Assembly: GCF_005938745.2 (NCBI RefSeq)
Contig: NZ_VCBX02000001.1
Location: forward strand, 887,501 to 951,500
DNA from: Rhodococcus sp. KBS0724
GTDB taxonomy: Bacteria > Actinomycetota > Actinomycetes > Mycobacteriales > Mycobacteriaceae
Direction: 5' to 3'
Length of the DNA stretch: 64,000 nucleotides
Shown: positions 1 through 8,857 of the stretch, piece by piece
Layout: each line of letters starts with the position of its first letter
How positions within the stretch are numbered: position 1 is the stretch's first letter
Position numbers and translations under genes: made by a program
Notes under the pieces: model-generated
Told to the model about the DNA's origin: nothing
Seen by the model: only the letters and a program-made list of their open reading frames with translations
Database searches by the model: none

Positions 1-1
1 G

Positions 2-1462
2 AATGTGATTGTCGTAGACGGCGGGGTGTTGACTTATCGACAGTTGCAGGACTGGTCGAGCCGTGTAGCTCGGCAACTTTCGGAATCCGGTGTTTCGCCG
101 GGGGACCGCGTGGGGCTTCTCGGTCCGAATTCACTCGAGTGGCCGGTGCTTGCACTCGGTGTGATCAAGGCCGGAGCGGTCTTGGTGCCACTCAATCCTC
201 GTCTCAAGCCCGCAGAGTTGCGGAAGGTCGTCGATGATTCCGGCTCGACTCTGGTGATCACGCCGCAGGAGTACGCCGACGGTGTGGCGGAGGCAGTTGC
301 GCTCGGCAACGGGTTCGATGTTCGGATGTTCGGCGAATTCACTTCTCTGCGTGAGGGATCAGCGGACGACTTCCGGATAGACATCGATCCGGACGAGCCG
401 ACGGCGCTGATCTTCACGTCCGGTTCGACTGGTTTGTCGAAGGGCGTCATCTGCACCAATCGAACGCTGTTGAGTATCGTCTTCGAAGCCAGCCTGACCG
501 AAGAGGGTCTGCGTCCGGGTACAACAACTCTGCTGGTGCTTCCGCTCGTGTTCACTCCTGGGCTTGTCTGGGGCTTGTTGATGACAACCGTCCTCGGTGG
601 CACGATCATCATCGAGAAAGACCTGAATCCCGGCCGGGCAGCAAAGTTATTGGGCGAAAACGATGTTCAGGCAATATTCGGTGTCCCCCTGGTCTTCGAC
701 GCCATCTCACGCGCAGTGGAATTCGAGGAAGCAGATCTGTCGTCGTTGCGCACTGCGATTGTCGGCGGCGCTGCAGTGGCGCCGGCGTTGCTCGAGCGGT
801 GGGCTGCCAAAGGCGTGGCGCTCCGTCAGATCTACGGTATGACCGAGGCGGGCGGTGTTGCCACTGCGACTCCTGTGGCCGAAGCTTTCGATCATCCGGA
901 CACTTGTGGAAACGGATCCATCTTCACCTCCGTGAAGGTGGTACGGCCTGACGGAACGGAAGCCGAACCAGGTGAAGAGGGCGAGATTCTGCTGAGCGGT
1001 CCCGGCGTCACTCCCGGGTACTGGAACGATGCCGACTCGACCGCGGCTGCACTGCGAGACGGATGGCTGCACAGCGGAGACCTCGGTACGCGAGATGCCG
1101 AGGGACGTGTCAAGTTCGTCGACCGTCTGAAAGATCTCATCATTACCGGTGGGATCAATATTTCTCCGGTCGAGATCGAGCGGGTGATCGGCGAGATGGA
1201 CGGAATCGAGGAGGTTGCGGTCATTGCCGCAGCCGATCCACGATTCGGCGAGACTCCGGCAGCGATCGTGACGGTCACCGGATCGGTGGACGAGGCTGCG
1301 ATCATCGAGCACTGTGATCGGTTGATGACCGACTACAAAGTGCCGCGCTACATCGTGATCCGAAACGAACCGTTGCCGCGTCTGCCAAGCGGCAAACTGT
1401 CGAAGACGGCCATCAGGTCCGAGTACGCGGATGTGGCGGACCGATTCGAGAAGATGCGCTGA
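2..1462 (+). CDS. AMP-dependent acyl-CoA synthetase/ligase, 5' end outside window
   Basis: Adenylate-forming enzyme that would activate a carboxylic acid to its acyl-AMP and then its CoA thioester in the cytoplasm. The frame is open to the window edge, so the first few dozen residues are missing. The phosphate-binding loop TSGSTGLSKG is seen about 138 codons in, the YGMTEAGG motif at about 278, the hinge region near SGDLGTRD, and the C-terminal catalytic lysine context LPSGKLSK near the end. The gene is followed after 34 nt by a crotonase-fold gene on the same strand, which suggests a short acyl-CoA degradation operon. Substrate cannot be told from sequence. Family call is firm; the specific acid is unknown. 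Confidence 0.9.
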   Translation, partial: NVIVVDGGVLTYRQLQDWSSRVARQLSESGVSPGDRVGLLGPNSLEWPVLALGVIKAGAVLVPLNPRLKPAELRKVVDDSGSTLVITPQEYADGVAEAVALGNGFDVRMFGEFTSLREGSADDFRIDIDPDEPTALIFTSGSTGLSKGVICTNRTLLSIVFEASLTEEGLRPGTTTLLVLPLVFTPGLVWGLLMTTVLGGTIIIEKDLNPGRAAKLLGENDVQAIFGVPLVFDAISRAVEFEEADLSSLRTAIVGGAAVAPALLERWAAKGVALRQIYGMTEAGGVATATPVAEAFDHPDTCGNGSIFTSVKVVRPDGTEAEPGEEGEILLSGPGVTPGYWNDADSTAAALRDGWLHSGDLGTRDAEGRVKFVDRLKDLIITGGINISPVEIERVIGEMDGIEEVAVIAAADPRFGETPAAIVTVTGSVDEAAIIEHCDRLMTDYKVPRYIVIRNEPLPRLPSGKLSKTAIRSEYADVADRFEKMR

Positions 1463-1496
1463 CCGTGCGGTCGGACGACAAAGACAGGAAAATGCA

Positions 1497-2339
1497 GTGA
1501 CTGGTGCCGGTAGCGAGTCCGTCGTCGTACTCGAGCGGGATCGCGAGATCGCGATCGTGCGGCTCAATCGTCCTGAACGGCTCAACGCGTTCACTCTCGA
1601 GATGAGGGATCGGATCCTCGAAATTTTCGACGAGTGCGACGCCGACGATTCGGTGCGGGCAATCGTCATCACCGGTACCGGTCGCGCATTCTGCGCCGGC
1701 GCGGATCTTGCTGCGGGCGGCGATACCTTTGTGTTGAAGAAGGATCCGAACGAGTCCGGTGCGCCGGCAGATTCGGGTGGGGAGGTGGCCCTGCGTATTT
1801 ACCGGTCGTCCAAACCTGTGATTGCGGCGATCAACGGTCCCGCCGCCGGCGTCGGCGTCACCATGACGTTGCCCGCGGACATCCGGATCGCCTCGGACAC
1901 TGCTCGGTTCGGGTTTGTCTTCACCCGGCGCGGTCTTGTACCGGAGGCGTGCTCGACGTGGTTCCTGCCCCGCGTAGTCGGTATCTCGACTGCCCTGGAG
2001 TGGACATTGGGCGGAGCGATGGTTCCTGTATCCGACGCACTCGAACGGGGTCTCGTTCGTGAGGTGGTTCCTGCCGAACAGGTATTGCCCCGAGCCGTCG
2101 AGATCGCGCGCCAACTTACCTCGGGAACGGCTCCGGTCTCTGTTGCGCTGACCAGGGCCTTGATGTGGCAGATGCTGGGTGCGGCGGGGCCAGAGGTGGC
2201 GCACGGCGCTGAGTCGATCGGCATCTATGTCCGAGGCACGTCGGACGACGTGAAGGAGGGGGTTGACGCTTTCCTCACCAAGCGCACGCCGGAATTCCCC
2301 GACACCGTCTCCAGTGGGTTGCCGAACTTATTCGAATAG
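1497..2339 (+). CDS. Enoyl-CoA hydratase/isomerase family (crotonase) protein
   Basis: Crotonase-fold protein of 280 residues. The GTG at 1497 is chosen because it follows GACAGGAAA and puts the conserved beta strand near the N-terminus; an upstream start would add an arginine-rich, unrelated extension. The oxyanion-hole segments are FCAGADLAAGG (about 65-75) and NGPAAGVGV (113-121). The two glutamates of classical enoyl-CoA hydratase are not at their usual places (T122 and F142 occupy them), but E150 in GLVPEA is kept, as in many actinobacterial crotonases often annotated as hydratases. The true reaction could be isomerisation or another CoA-enolate reaction. It lies 34 nt after an acyl-CoA ligase gene and probably acts on that ligase's product. 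Confidence 0.85.
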   Translation: MTGAGSESVVVLERDREIAIVRLNRPERLNAFTLEMRDRILEIFDECDADDSVRAIVITGTGRAFCAGADLAAGGDTFVLKKDPNESGAPADSGGEVALRIYRSSKPVIAAINGPAAGVGVTMTLPADIRIASDTARFGFVFTRRGLVPEACSTWFLPRVVGISTALEWTLGGAMVPVSDALERGLVREVVPAEQVLPRAVEIARQLTSGTAPVSVALTRALMWQMLGAAGPEVAHGAESIGIYVRGTSDDVKEGVDAFLTKRTPEFPDTVSSGLPNLFE

Positions 2340-2444
2340 GGTTCTGCGTCGGTCGATGACGCCGATTGAGCGTGTTCGTATCTGGGTATGTACCTCTGTG
2401 CACACTCCGCTGTCGAGGCTTCATCGAGAGATACGAGAAACTAG

Positions 2445-3749
2445 ATGGACTCCGCTGATGCCGAACCGCTCAGTAAATCGGAGCGCGCCGAACTCGAGAA
2501 ATTGCGTGCCGAATTTGCGGCCAGGCAGCCGAGCGAGAGACGACGAGGCGAGCATTCGGGTCTTCGCTGGGTCGGCGTCTGGATCTTGCTCGTCTTAATC
2601 CTGTTGCTGTCGTTCGCCGGTGTTCTCGCACGTTATGCGCGCAGTGAACTGCTCGATTCCGAACGCTATGTGCAGACGGTAGCTCCGCTGGGGTCGAATC
2701 CCGTCATCCAGGGTGAGATCACCAACCGGATTACCGATGAGATCGATTCCCAGTTGGATATCGAGAAAGTGACAGCGGACGCTCTCGCGACGCTCACCGA
2801 GAATGCGGAACGGGTGCCGCAAGTGGTGGTCGGCCTTGCGCCGGTCATTGCTGATCAGGCGAAATCGTTCATCCACCAGACAGTCGGGTCGGTAGTGTCC
2901 TCGGACGCGTTCGAGAATCTGTGGGTGGAGGCGAATCGTGAAGCCCACCAGTCATTGACGGCGGTATTGACCGGCGACACCCGGGCAGCAGTCGATATCA
3001 GTGACAAGGGTGAGGTCAGTATCTCGTTGGCTCCGATGATCGAGAAGGCGCGCAGCGCACTCGTCGATCGGGGGTTCGCTTTTGCCGACAGAATTCCCGA
3101 TATCGACAAGTCGTTCGTGATCTTCGAATCCCCGAAGTTGGTCAAGGCTCAGCGTCTGGTGTCCGCGTTGGACAAAGCGTCTGCTGTGCTTCCGTGGGTA
3201 ATCCTGATCCTTGCCGCCGGGGCGATCTGGTGCGCACCCCGGGGATCGCGTCTTCGGACTTTGTCTCTGGTCGGTATCACCGTTGCCGTGGCGATGGCAC
3301 TGCTGGCGGTATCGCTCAGCATCGGGCGCGCGGTGTATTTGGACGACATTCCCTCGGATGTTCTGTCGCAGCAAGCTGCCGGGGTTATCGTCGACACCCT
3401 GCTCCTGCCGCTCAAGACCAGTTTGCGTGCCGTATTCGTTCTCGGAGTTGTGGTCGCGATCGTCGGCTATCTCACGGGTGGATCGTCATCGGCGCTGGCC
3501 GTCCGCCGCGGATTCAGCAAGGCAGTTGACTCGGTCAGATCGCCGAGCGCCGATCGTGAACCACGGGCCATCGAGACTGTGTGCGCAAAATATATTGTGG
3601 CGCTTCGGGTTTTGATTGTCGTCATCGCTGTGGCTGTGCTGGTTTTCTGGCGCTATCCGTCGGGAGTTGTCGTAGCGGTGACGGTGTTGGTGACAGTGCT
3701 CGCGTTGGTTGCCCTGGAAGTAATTGCGCGGCCGGCCCGGGTGCGATAG
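2445..3749 (+). CDS. Integral membrane protein of unknown function
   Basis: A 434-residue protein with a charged cytoplasmic N-terminus (about 1-42, rich in Glu/Arg), one transmembrane helix at about 46-66, a soluble loop or domain of about 180 residues, then five hydrophobic stretches between about 247 and 430. The loop between helix 1 and helix 2 has many Val/Ile/Asp and is predicted outside the membrane. No catalytic motif is visible and I cannot name a function. It has its own 105-nt upstream gap and is followed within 8 nt by a long palindrome (3757-3796), beyond which a convergent gene ends. Proteins with this layout occur widely in mycolic-acid bacteria as conserved membrane proteins (family memory, not checked). 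Confidence 0.8.
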   Translation: MDSADAEPLSKSERAELEKLRAEFAARQPSERRRGEHSGLRWVGVWILLVLILLLSFAGVLARYARSELLDSERYVQTVAPLGSNPVIQGEITNRITDEIDSQLDIEKVTADALATLTENAERVPQVVVGLAPVIADQAKSFIHQTVGSVVSSDAFENLWVEANREAHQSLTAVLTGDTRAAVDISDKGEVSISLAPMIEKARSALVDRGFAFADRIPDIDKSFVIFESPKLVKAQRLVSALDKASAVLPWVILILAAGAIWCAPRGSRLRTLSLVGITVAVAMALLAVSLSIGRAVYLDDIPSDVLSQQAAGVIVDTLLLPLKTSLRAVFVLGVVVAIVGYLTGGSSSALAVRRGFSKAVDSVRSPSADREPRAIETVCAKYIVALRVLIVVIAVAVLVFWRYPSGVVVAVTVLVTVLALVALEVIARPARVR

Positions 3750-3756
3750 GGCCACC

Positions 3757-3796
3757 GTGCGCCTTTCTGGTGGTGAGCGCCACCAGAAAGGCGCAC
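3757..3796. repeat. Palindromic repeat, subtype A (putative bidirectional terminator)
   Basis: Perfect 17-bp inverted repeat GTGCGCCTTTCTGGTGG with loop TGAGCG. It sits between two convergent genes, 8 nt after the plus-strand stop and 15 nt before the minus-strand stop. Its outer core GTGCGCCTTT/AAAGGCGCAC is shared with five other elements in the window (12660, 21571, 23464, 38337, 51609). The stem has no long U-tract after it, so it is a terminator by position and stability rather than by a classical signature. Confidence 0.75.
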
Positions 3797-3811
3797 CGGG
3801 TTCGAGGGGGC

Positions 3812-5113
3812 TTAGACGTACGGCGAGTACGCGGGCAGATCCAGCTGACCGTTGCCGGACAGACCGATCACGATCACCTCAGGTTCGGTGACGGAACGCG
3901 CATGAGCGATCGCACCCGCAACTGCGTGGGTGGATTCCGGAGCCGGGATGATGCCCTCAGCGCGAGCGAAGATCAGACCGGCATTCAGCGCGTCGTCCTG
4001 ATCGATGGCAATGGCATCCATCAGTCCCAGGTTGACGGCATGGGAGACCATCGGCGACATGCCGTGGTACCGCAGTCCACCCGCATGGATAGCCGGCGGC
4101 ACGAAGTCTTTGCCCAGTGTGTGCATCTTGAGCAGCGGGGTCAGGCCGGCAACGTCACCGAAGTCGTAGCGGTACTCGCCCTCGGTGAGTGACGGGCAGG
4201 CCGACGGTTCGCAGGCAACAAGACGAGTCTTGGTGCCCTCACGCAGATTCCGTCCCAGGAACGGGAACGTCAAGCCTGCCAGGTTGGAACCGCCGCCGGC
4301 GCAACCGAATACGGTGTCGGGGATGGCGTCGCCGGCTTCTTCGAGCTGAACCATGGCTTCCTGACCGATGACGGTCTGGTGCAGCATGACGTGGTTCAGG
4401 ACGCTGCCGAGTGAGTAGTGCGTGTTCGGATCCTGCGCGGCGACCTCAACTGCCTCACTGATGGCCATACCCAGCGAGCCGGTGGTGTCGGGATGCGACT
4501 TCAGCAATGCGCGTCCGGCTTCCGTCAGATCCGACGGCGACGGGTGACAGATTCCGCCGTAGGCCTCCATCTGGATGCGGCGGTACGGCTTGGAGTCGAA
4601 GGACGAGCGAACCTGCCACACCTCGACGTCGAGTCCGAGCAGAGCGCCGGCGAAGGACAGCGATGCACCCCACTGACCGGCACCGGTTTCGGTGGTGAGC
4701 TTGGTGGTGCCCTCGATGGCGTTGTAGTACGCCTGAGCCACAGCGGTATTCGGCTTGTGTGAACCGACGGGGCTCACGCCTTCGTACTTGTAGTAAATGC
4801 GGGCAGGAGTTCCCAGTGCGCGCTCGAGGCGGTGTGCGCGGAAGAGGGGGGAAGGCCTCCACATGCCGTAGATCTCGCGGACGGTCTCGGGGATCTCGAT
4901 GTACCGTTCCGTCGACACTTCCTGCGCGATGAGGTTCATCGGAAACAGCGGTGCCAGGTCCTCGGGGCCGAGCGGCTCGCGGGTACCCGGGTGCAGGTGC
5001 GGGGGAACAGGTTCGGGGAGGTCAGCCGCCAGGTTGTACCAGTGCGTCGGAACCTTCGACGGGATGGAAACGCCCAATGGTTCGAGCGAACGGTTGAGTG
5101 GGGTGGTGGTCAA
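3812..5113 (-). CDS. trpB2: TrpB2-type tryptophan synthase beta-like PLP enzyme
   Basis: A 433-residue fold-type II PLP enzyme of the TrpB2 branch. The PLP lysine is in GSHKPNTA (about 117), the phosphate-binding loop is GCAGGGSN (about 270) and the TrpB-type GAGQWG segment is at about 142. The length and the N-terminal extension with [10 protein letters not shown] match TrpB2 rather than the TrpB1 of trp operons (about 400 residues). No trpA or other trp gene lies nearby, so it stands alone. TrpB2 enzymes can make tryptophan from indole and serine, but the role of free-standing copies in actinobacteria is not settled. It is divergent from a TetR gene 357 nt away, which may regulate it. Confidence 0.9.
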   Translation of the reverse strand: MTTTPLNRSLEPLGVSIPSKVPTHWYNLAADLPEPVPPHLHPGTREPLGPEDLAPLFPMNLIAQEVSTERYIEIPETVREIYGMWRPSPLFRAHRLERALGTPARIYYKYEGVSPVGSHKPNTAVAQAYYNAIEGTTKLTTETGAGQWGASLSFAGALLGLDVEVWQVRSSFDSKPYRRIQMEAYGGICHPSPSDLTEAGRALLKSHPDTTGSLGMAISEAVEVAAQDPNTHYSLGSVLNHVMLHQTVIGQEAMVQLEEAGDAIPDTVFGCAGGGSNLAGLTFPFLGRNLREGTKTRLVACEPSACPSLTEGEYRYDFGDVAGLTPLLKMHTLGKDFVPPAIHAGGLRYHGMSPMVSHAVNLGLMDAIAIDQDDALNAGLIFARAEGIIPAPESTHAVAGAIAHARSVTEPEVIVIGLSGNGQLDLPAYSPYV

Positions 5114-5470
5114 CTAACTCTCCTTCGTGGATTTCGGTACCTGGTTCGCGGTATCGGGTGATCCAATGCTGGAGCGTTGCGGACCACCCGATCTCGTCTG
5201 GGCAGCACACAGTTGCGGCTGACCGTCAGCGGTCAGGCCACCAGCTGTGTGGAGCGGGGAAGGTCACGAGCCGATGGTACATCGCGTGCTTGCCCGGTTG
5301 CTGAGCTGTCTCGGTCTGTGGACTGGGCGGGGATCGAGAGAACATGGTCTGTCTCGAGTGATCATGAACTTCAGCTGGCTGGAAACCGTGTTCACTGTGC
5401 AGAAAGGGTGCTGGCACCGGCACGTAGCATTGCGGGAAAGGCGGAGAAAGAGGAACGGAGGCGCTGTGCG
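5114..5470. other. Divergent intergenic region between trpB2 and a TetR gene
   Basis: A 357-nt region with no convincing gene. It contains a 7-bp inverted repeat CTGACCG-TCAG-CGGTCAG at 5219-5236 and an imperfect one, TTCAGCTGGCTGGAA, near 5371, either of which could be an operator for the adjacent TetR protein. The last 30 nt before the TetR start are purine-rich and hold likely ribosome-binding sequence. Confidence 0.4.
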
Positions 5471-6049
5471 ATGGCAGACCTGAGCTCGCGTGAGCGAATG
5501 ATCCGCAGCGCCGTCGAGTTGATCAGCCGTAACGGCGTCGACGCGACCTCGTTCAACGACGTGATCAAGCACAGCAGCGCGCCGCGTGGGTCCATCTACC
5601 ACCACTTTCCGGGCGGCAAGACCCAGCTGATGGTCGAGGCGGTGCAAGCTGCGGGTGCCGTCATCACGCGTCGGATCAGTGCGGCATCGGCCACGGGATC
5701 GCCGGCCGACGTCATCGATGCCGTCGGCGATATCTGGCGACGCAACCTCGCGAACTCCGATTTTGCGATCGGCTGCCCGATCATTGCCGGCGGGCTCGCC
5801 CGGGCGAGCGAACCCGAGGTTGCGGAGGCTGCTGCCGAGGTTCTGGCCGGTTGGCAGACACTCGTCGAGGCCGCTCTTGCCGAGGCAGGCTCACCGCCGG
5901 ATCAGGCGCGGTCGATGGCAAATCTGACCATCGCTTCGATCGAGGGGGCCGTTGCGCTCTGTCAGACGACGCGCAGCATCGAACCCCTCGAACGAGTGAT
6001 GGAAACTCTGCAGGACTTGTCGAAAATTACTGTGGCGCACCGATATTAA
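5471..6049 (+). CDS. TetR family transcriptional regulator
   Basis: A 192-residue one-component repressor. The N-terminal helix-turn-helix spans about residues 8-55 with the TetR signature GSIYHHFPGGKTQLM. The C-terminal domain holds a conserved GCPIIAGG segment typical of the LmrA/YxaF-like TetR subgroup. The ATG at 5471 is chosen because an upstream in-frame extension of 98 codons is low-complexity and lacks homology-like pattern, and GAACGGAGG lies just upstream of it. It is divergent from trpB2, and its 3' end overlaps the convergent aldo/keto reductase gene by 23 nt. Target and ligand are unknown; trpB2 is the natural candidate target. Confidence 0.87.
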   Translation: MADLSSRERMIRSAVELISRNGVDATSFNDVIKHSSAPRGSIYHHFPGGKTQLMVEAVQAAGAVITRRISAASATGSPADVIDAVGDIWRRNLANSDFAIGCPIIAGGLARASEPEVAEAAAEVLAGWQTLVEAALAEAGSPPDQARSMANLTIASIEGAVALCQTTRSIEPLERVMETLQDLSKITVAHRY

Positions 6050-6902
6050 GTTCGTCCGGATGTGCGCCGACGCGGGTGCCGTCGTCGAGGGTGGCGATTT
6101 CGCTGAGGTCGAGTTCGGTGAGTTCGAAGTCGAAGACGTCGATGTTCTCTGCGATGCGGGCATCGTGCACGGACTTGGGAATGACGATGAGACCATTCTG
6201 CAGGTGCCAGCGGATCAGTACCTGCGCGGCTGACTTGCTGTGCCGATCACCGATGCGGGTGATGATCGGGTCCGTCAGGAGTGTGTTCGGTTTGGATGCC
6301 GGACCCCATCCCGCGTTGCTGGTTCCGCCGAGTGGGCTCCACGATTCGACCGCGATTCCGTGCTCGGCCGCCTTCTCACGAATCGCGTGCTGAGGAAGAT
6401 GGGGATGCAGTTCCACCTGGTCCACCGCGGGGAGCAGTCCACCTCGGTCAACCAGAAGTTGCAGGTGGTGGGGCTCGAAGTTGCAGACGCCGACAGCCTT
6501 CGCGCGGCCTGATTCGGCGATCTTCTCCATTGCGTCCCAGGTGCGGAGCAGTCGTTCCTTGTCCTGGAGCGGCCAGTGGACGAGGTACAGGTCGACGTAG
6601 TCGACGCCCAGTTTCTCGATGCTGGTGTCGAATGCCGTCAACGCCGGCTCGTAGCCCTGATCGGAGTTCCACAGCTTTGTGGTCAGGAAGACGTCCTCAC
6701 GGTCAACGGATGACGCGGCGATCCCGCGTCCGACGCCCTCTTCGTTGCCGTAGGCGGCAGCGGTGTCGATGTGGCGGTAACCGGCGTCGTCGAGTGCAAA
6801 GCGCACAGCATGTTCGGTTTCGTCGTTGGTTGCCTGCCAGACTCCGAGGCCGAGTTGCGGGATCGTGATTCCGGAATTCAGCGTGATGTCAGGAATGCTC
6901 AT
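6027..6902 (-). CDS. Aldo/keto reductase (2,5-diketo-D-gluconate reductase-like)
   Basis: A 291-residue NADPH-dependent (beta/alpha)8-barrel carbonyl reductase. The catalytic tetrad is complete: D46 and Y51 in DTAAAYGNE, K76 in TTKLWNSD and H109 in LVHWP. The signature GVCNFEPHHL and the cofactor-binding IPKSVHDARI near the C-terminus are present. It resembles the small actinobacterial aldo/keto reductases that act on dicarbonyls and aldehydes. It is convergent with the TetR gene and overlaps it by 23 nt. The next gene upstream on this strand ends only after a 62-nt gap, so it may share transcripts with the maleylacetate reductase operon by read-in. Substrate unknown. Confidence 0.92.
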   Translation of the reverse strand: MSIPDITLNSGITIPQLGLGVWQATNDETEHAVRFALDDAGYRHIDTAAAYGNEEGVGRGIAASSVDREDVFLTTKLWNSDQGYEPALTAFDTSIEKLGVDYVDLYLVHWPLQDKERLLRTWDAMEKIAESGRAKAVGVCNFEPHHLQLLVDRGGLLPAVDQVELHPHLPQHAIREKAAEHGIAVESWSPLGGTSNAGWGPASKPNTLLTDPIITRIGDRHSKSAAQVLIRWHLQNGLIVIPKSVHDARIAENIDVFDFELTELDLSEIATLDDGTRVGAHPDELNIGAPQ

Positions 6903-6964
6903 GGATCAAGGCTAGCGATTTCGGTCGATCCGCGCCGGGTATATCCGCGACGCGGTATTCGTTC

Positions 6965-8035
6965 TCACCGGACTTCCGGCCGCCGACCGGACCAGGCGTT
7001 CTCGAGGAGTTCGGTCAGACCGGCAGCAGTGATCTCCCGCGGGTTCGGGTACGCGGCGGAAATCGCGAGTTCGACGGCACGGCCGATCTGATCGTGGCTC
7101 ATTCCAAGTTCTCTCAAAGATGTCGGTCCACCGCACGAAGCAACGAGATCGAAAACTCCGGTGGCAGCGTCGGCTACACCCAGCGCTGTTGCTATTCGAG
7201 CCATGACGTCCGGAACGTCGGGCGCGTTGTATGCCATCGCGTGGGGGAGGACGACGGTGTGGGTGGGGGCATGCGGCAAACCGAAGCTGCCACCGAGGGT
7301 GTGACACAACTTGTGATGGAGCCCCATGCCGACTGTGCCCAAACAGGTTCCGGCCAACCAAGCCGATTTCAGCAGCTCGGCCCTTCCTTCCACATTTCTC
7401 GGATCGCCGACAATTGTCGGCAAAGCGCGCGCGATCCCGGAGATAGCCTCGATTGCCATCGAGTCGGTGATGGGATTGGAGTCAGTCGAATACAACGCTT
7501 CAACCGCGTGCGCCAGCGCGTTGACGGCACTGGTGACGGTAGTTTCCAGCGGCAGATCGAGGGTGAGATCGACGTCGTACACGACAGTTTCGGGTCTGAT
7601 GTGCGGTGATGAGCGAGTTACCTTGCGCCCGTTGGCTGTTTCACCCAGAACCGGAGTGACTTCTGATCCCGCGTACGTCGTCGGAACGATGATCTGATCG
7701 AATCCCGCCCGCAGTGCCAAGGCCTTGGACAGCCCGGTCGCCGAACCGCCGCCGATCGCGACGACGGCATCGACGTGATGCTGTTCGGCCAGAGCAAGCG
7801 CCGTGTCGGTAACGTCCACCGGAGTGTGCATTACGGCGCCGTCGAAGCGGACGGCCGCCATGTCGCCGAGAGATTCGGTGACGGCGGCGGCAACTGCGTC
7901 CAGTCGACGGCTTGCCAGCACCATCACTCGGCTACGGCCGAGCCGCCTCACTTCGTCTGCGATTGTGTCGATCGTCCCTTGGCCGAAGACGATTCGAGCA
8001 GGTGAAGCGGTGTACGAGAATGGCTTCACCGTCAC
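6965..8035 (-). CDS. Maleylacetate reductase (iron-containing alcohol dehydrogenase superfamily)
   Basis: A 356-residue protein of the group III alcohol dehydrogenase fold. The NAD(P)-binding GGGSATGLSKA loop is at about 95-105, and the signature regions PTTYAGSEVTPVLGET and HHKLCHTLGGSFGLPHA match maleylacetate reductase rather than ordinary Fe-alcohol dehydrogenases. The enzyme reduces maleylacetate to 3-oxoadipate, the step after ring cleavage of hydroxyquinol, hydroquinones or chlorocatechols. It is the last gene of a three-gene operon with pirin and a VOC protein, and overlaps pirin by 4 nt (ATGA), so the two are translationally coupled. No intradiol dioxygenase gene is in the window. 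Confidence 0.88.
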   Translation of the reverse strand: MTVKPFSYTASPARIVFGQGTIDTIADEVRRLGRSRVMVLASRRLDAVAAAVTESLGDMAAVRFDGAVMHTPVDVTDTALALAEQHHVDAVVAIGGGSATGLSKALALRAGFDQIIVPTTYAGSEVTPVLGETANGRKVTRSSPHIRPETVVYDVDLTLDLPLETTVTSAVNALAHAVEALYSTDSNPITDSMAIEAISGIARALPTIVGDPRNVEGRAELLKSAWLAGTCLGTVGMGLHHKLCHTLGGSFGLPHAPTHTVVLPHAMAYNAPDVPDVMARIATALGVADAATGVFDLVASCGGPTSLRELGMSHDQIGRAVELAISAAYPNPREITAAGLTELLENAWSGRRPEVR

Positions 8036-8820
8036 CCCTGCGACACCGTGGCATGCATTTCCCAGACGATGACCTCGGCGCCGGTGTCGGAGCTGACCTG
8101 CTGGCCTCCGCCGCCGGATACGCGTACCGCGTCACCTTGTTCGAGCACGCCGACTCCTTCCATGGCAGCCTGACCGTCGGCGACGAAGACGTGGAGGAAC
8201 GGTGCGTCCGGCAGTGTTGCGGGCGCTCCGGGTTGCAGACGCGCGACGTGCATCGCGGCGTACTTGTTCTTGATCCGGATCGCCGAGTGATCGGCGTACG
8301 CATCCATGCCCGAGGCGACGGGAACCAGTCCACCGGCGAGCAATTCGGCGTCGATCTCCAACTGCTCGTAACCGGGAGTGATTCCGGCTTCGTCGGGAAC
8401 GACCCACATCTGGATGAAGTGAACCGGGTCGCTGTGCTTGTCGGAATGCGCTCCGGCCACGTCACCGAGTCGCCACGAGTCGTTCTTCTCGGAGTGCAGG
8501 ATGCCCGTTCCGGCGCTCATCCGCTGGGCGAGACCGGGATAGATGACGCCTGAGTGGCCCATCGAATCCTGATGCACGAGAGACCCTCTCAGTACCCAGG
8601 TGACGATCTCCATGTCCTGGTGCGGGTGGGTGTCGAATCCCATTCCCGGCGTGACGATGTCGTCGTTGTTGACCAGGAGAAGGCCGTGGTGAGTGTTCTT
8701 CGGGTCGTAGTGATTACTGAACGAGAAGGAGTGCTTCGAGTCCAGCCAACCGGCATTGGACTTGAAGCGATCGCCCGATCGGCGGACGTCGAAGTTCGGT
8801 TGCGACAAGGTGGATGTCAT
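8032..8820 (-). CDS. Pirin family protein
   Basis: A 262-residue double-cupin protein. The iron-ligand set of pirins is present: H65 and H67 in FDTHPHQDME and H109/E111 in GILHSEKN. Bacterial pirins include quercetin 2,3-dioxygenases and redox-sensing regulators of metabolism. The ATG at 8820 is chosen because GGAAGG lies six bases upstream; an ATG 33 nt further upstream has no clear site. It overlaps the maleylacetate reductase gene by 4 nt and follows the VOC gene after 37 nt, so all three share a transcript. In this context it may be an oxygenase acting on an aromatic compound or a redox regulator of the pathway; the sequence does not decide. Confidence 0.88.
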   Translation of the reverse strand: MTSTLSQPNFDVRRSGDRFKSNAGWLDSKHSFSFSNHYDPKNTHHGLLLVNNDDIVTPGMGFDTHPHQDMEIVTWVLRGSLVHQDSMGHSGVIYPGLAQRMSAGTGILHSEKNDSWRLGDVAGAHSDKHSDPVHFIQMWVVPDEAGITPGYEQLEIDAELLAGGLVPVASGMDAYADHSAIRIKNKYAAMHVARLQPGAPATLPDAPFLHVFVADGQAAMEGVGVLEQGDAVRVSGGGGQQVSSDTGAEVIVWEMHATVSQG

Positions 8821-8857
8821 GGGGTGCCTTCCGAATGGTGTGGGGGAGAGCAAGTTT

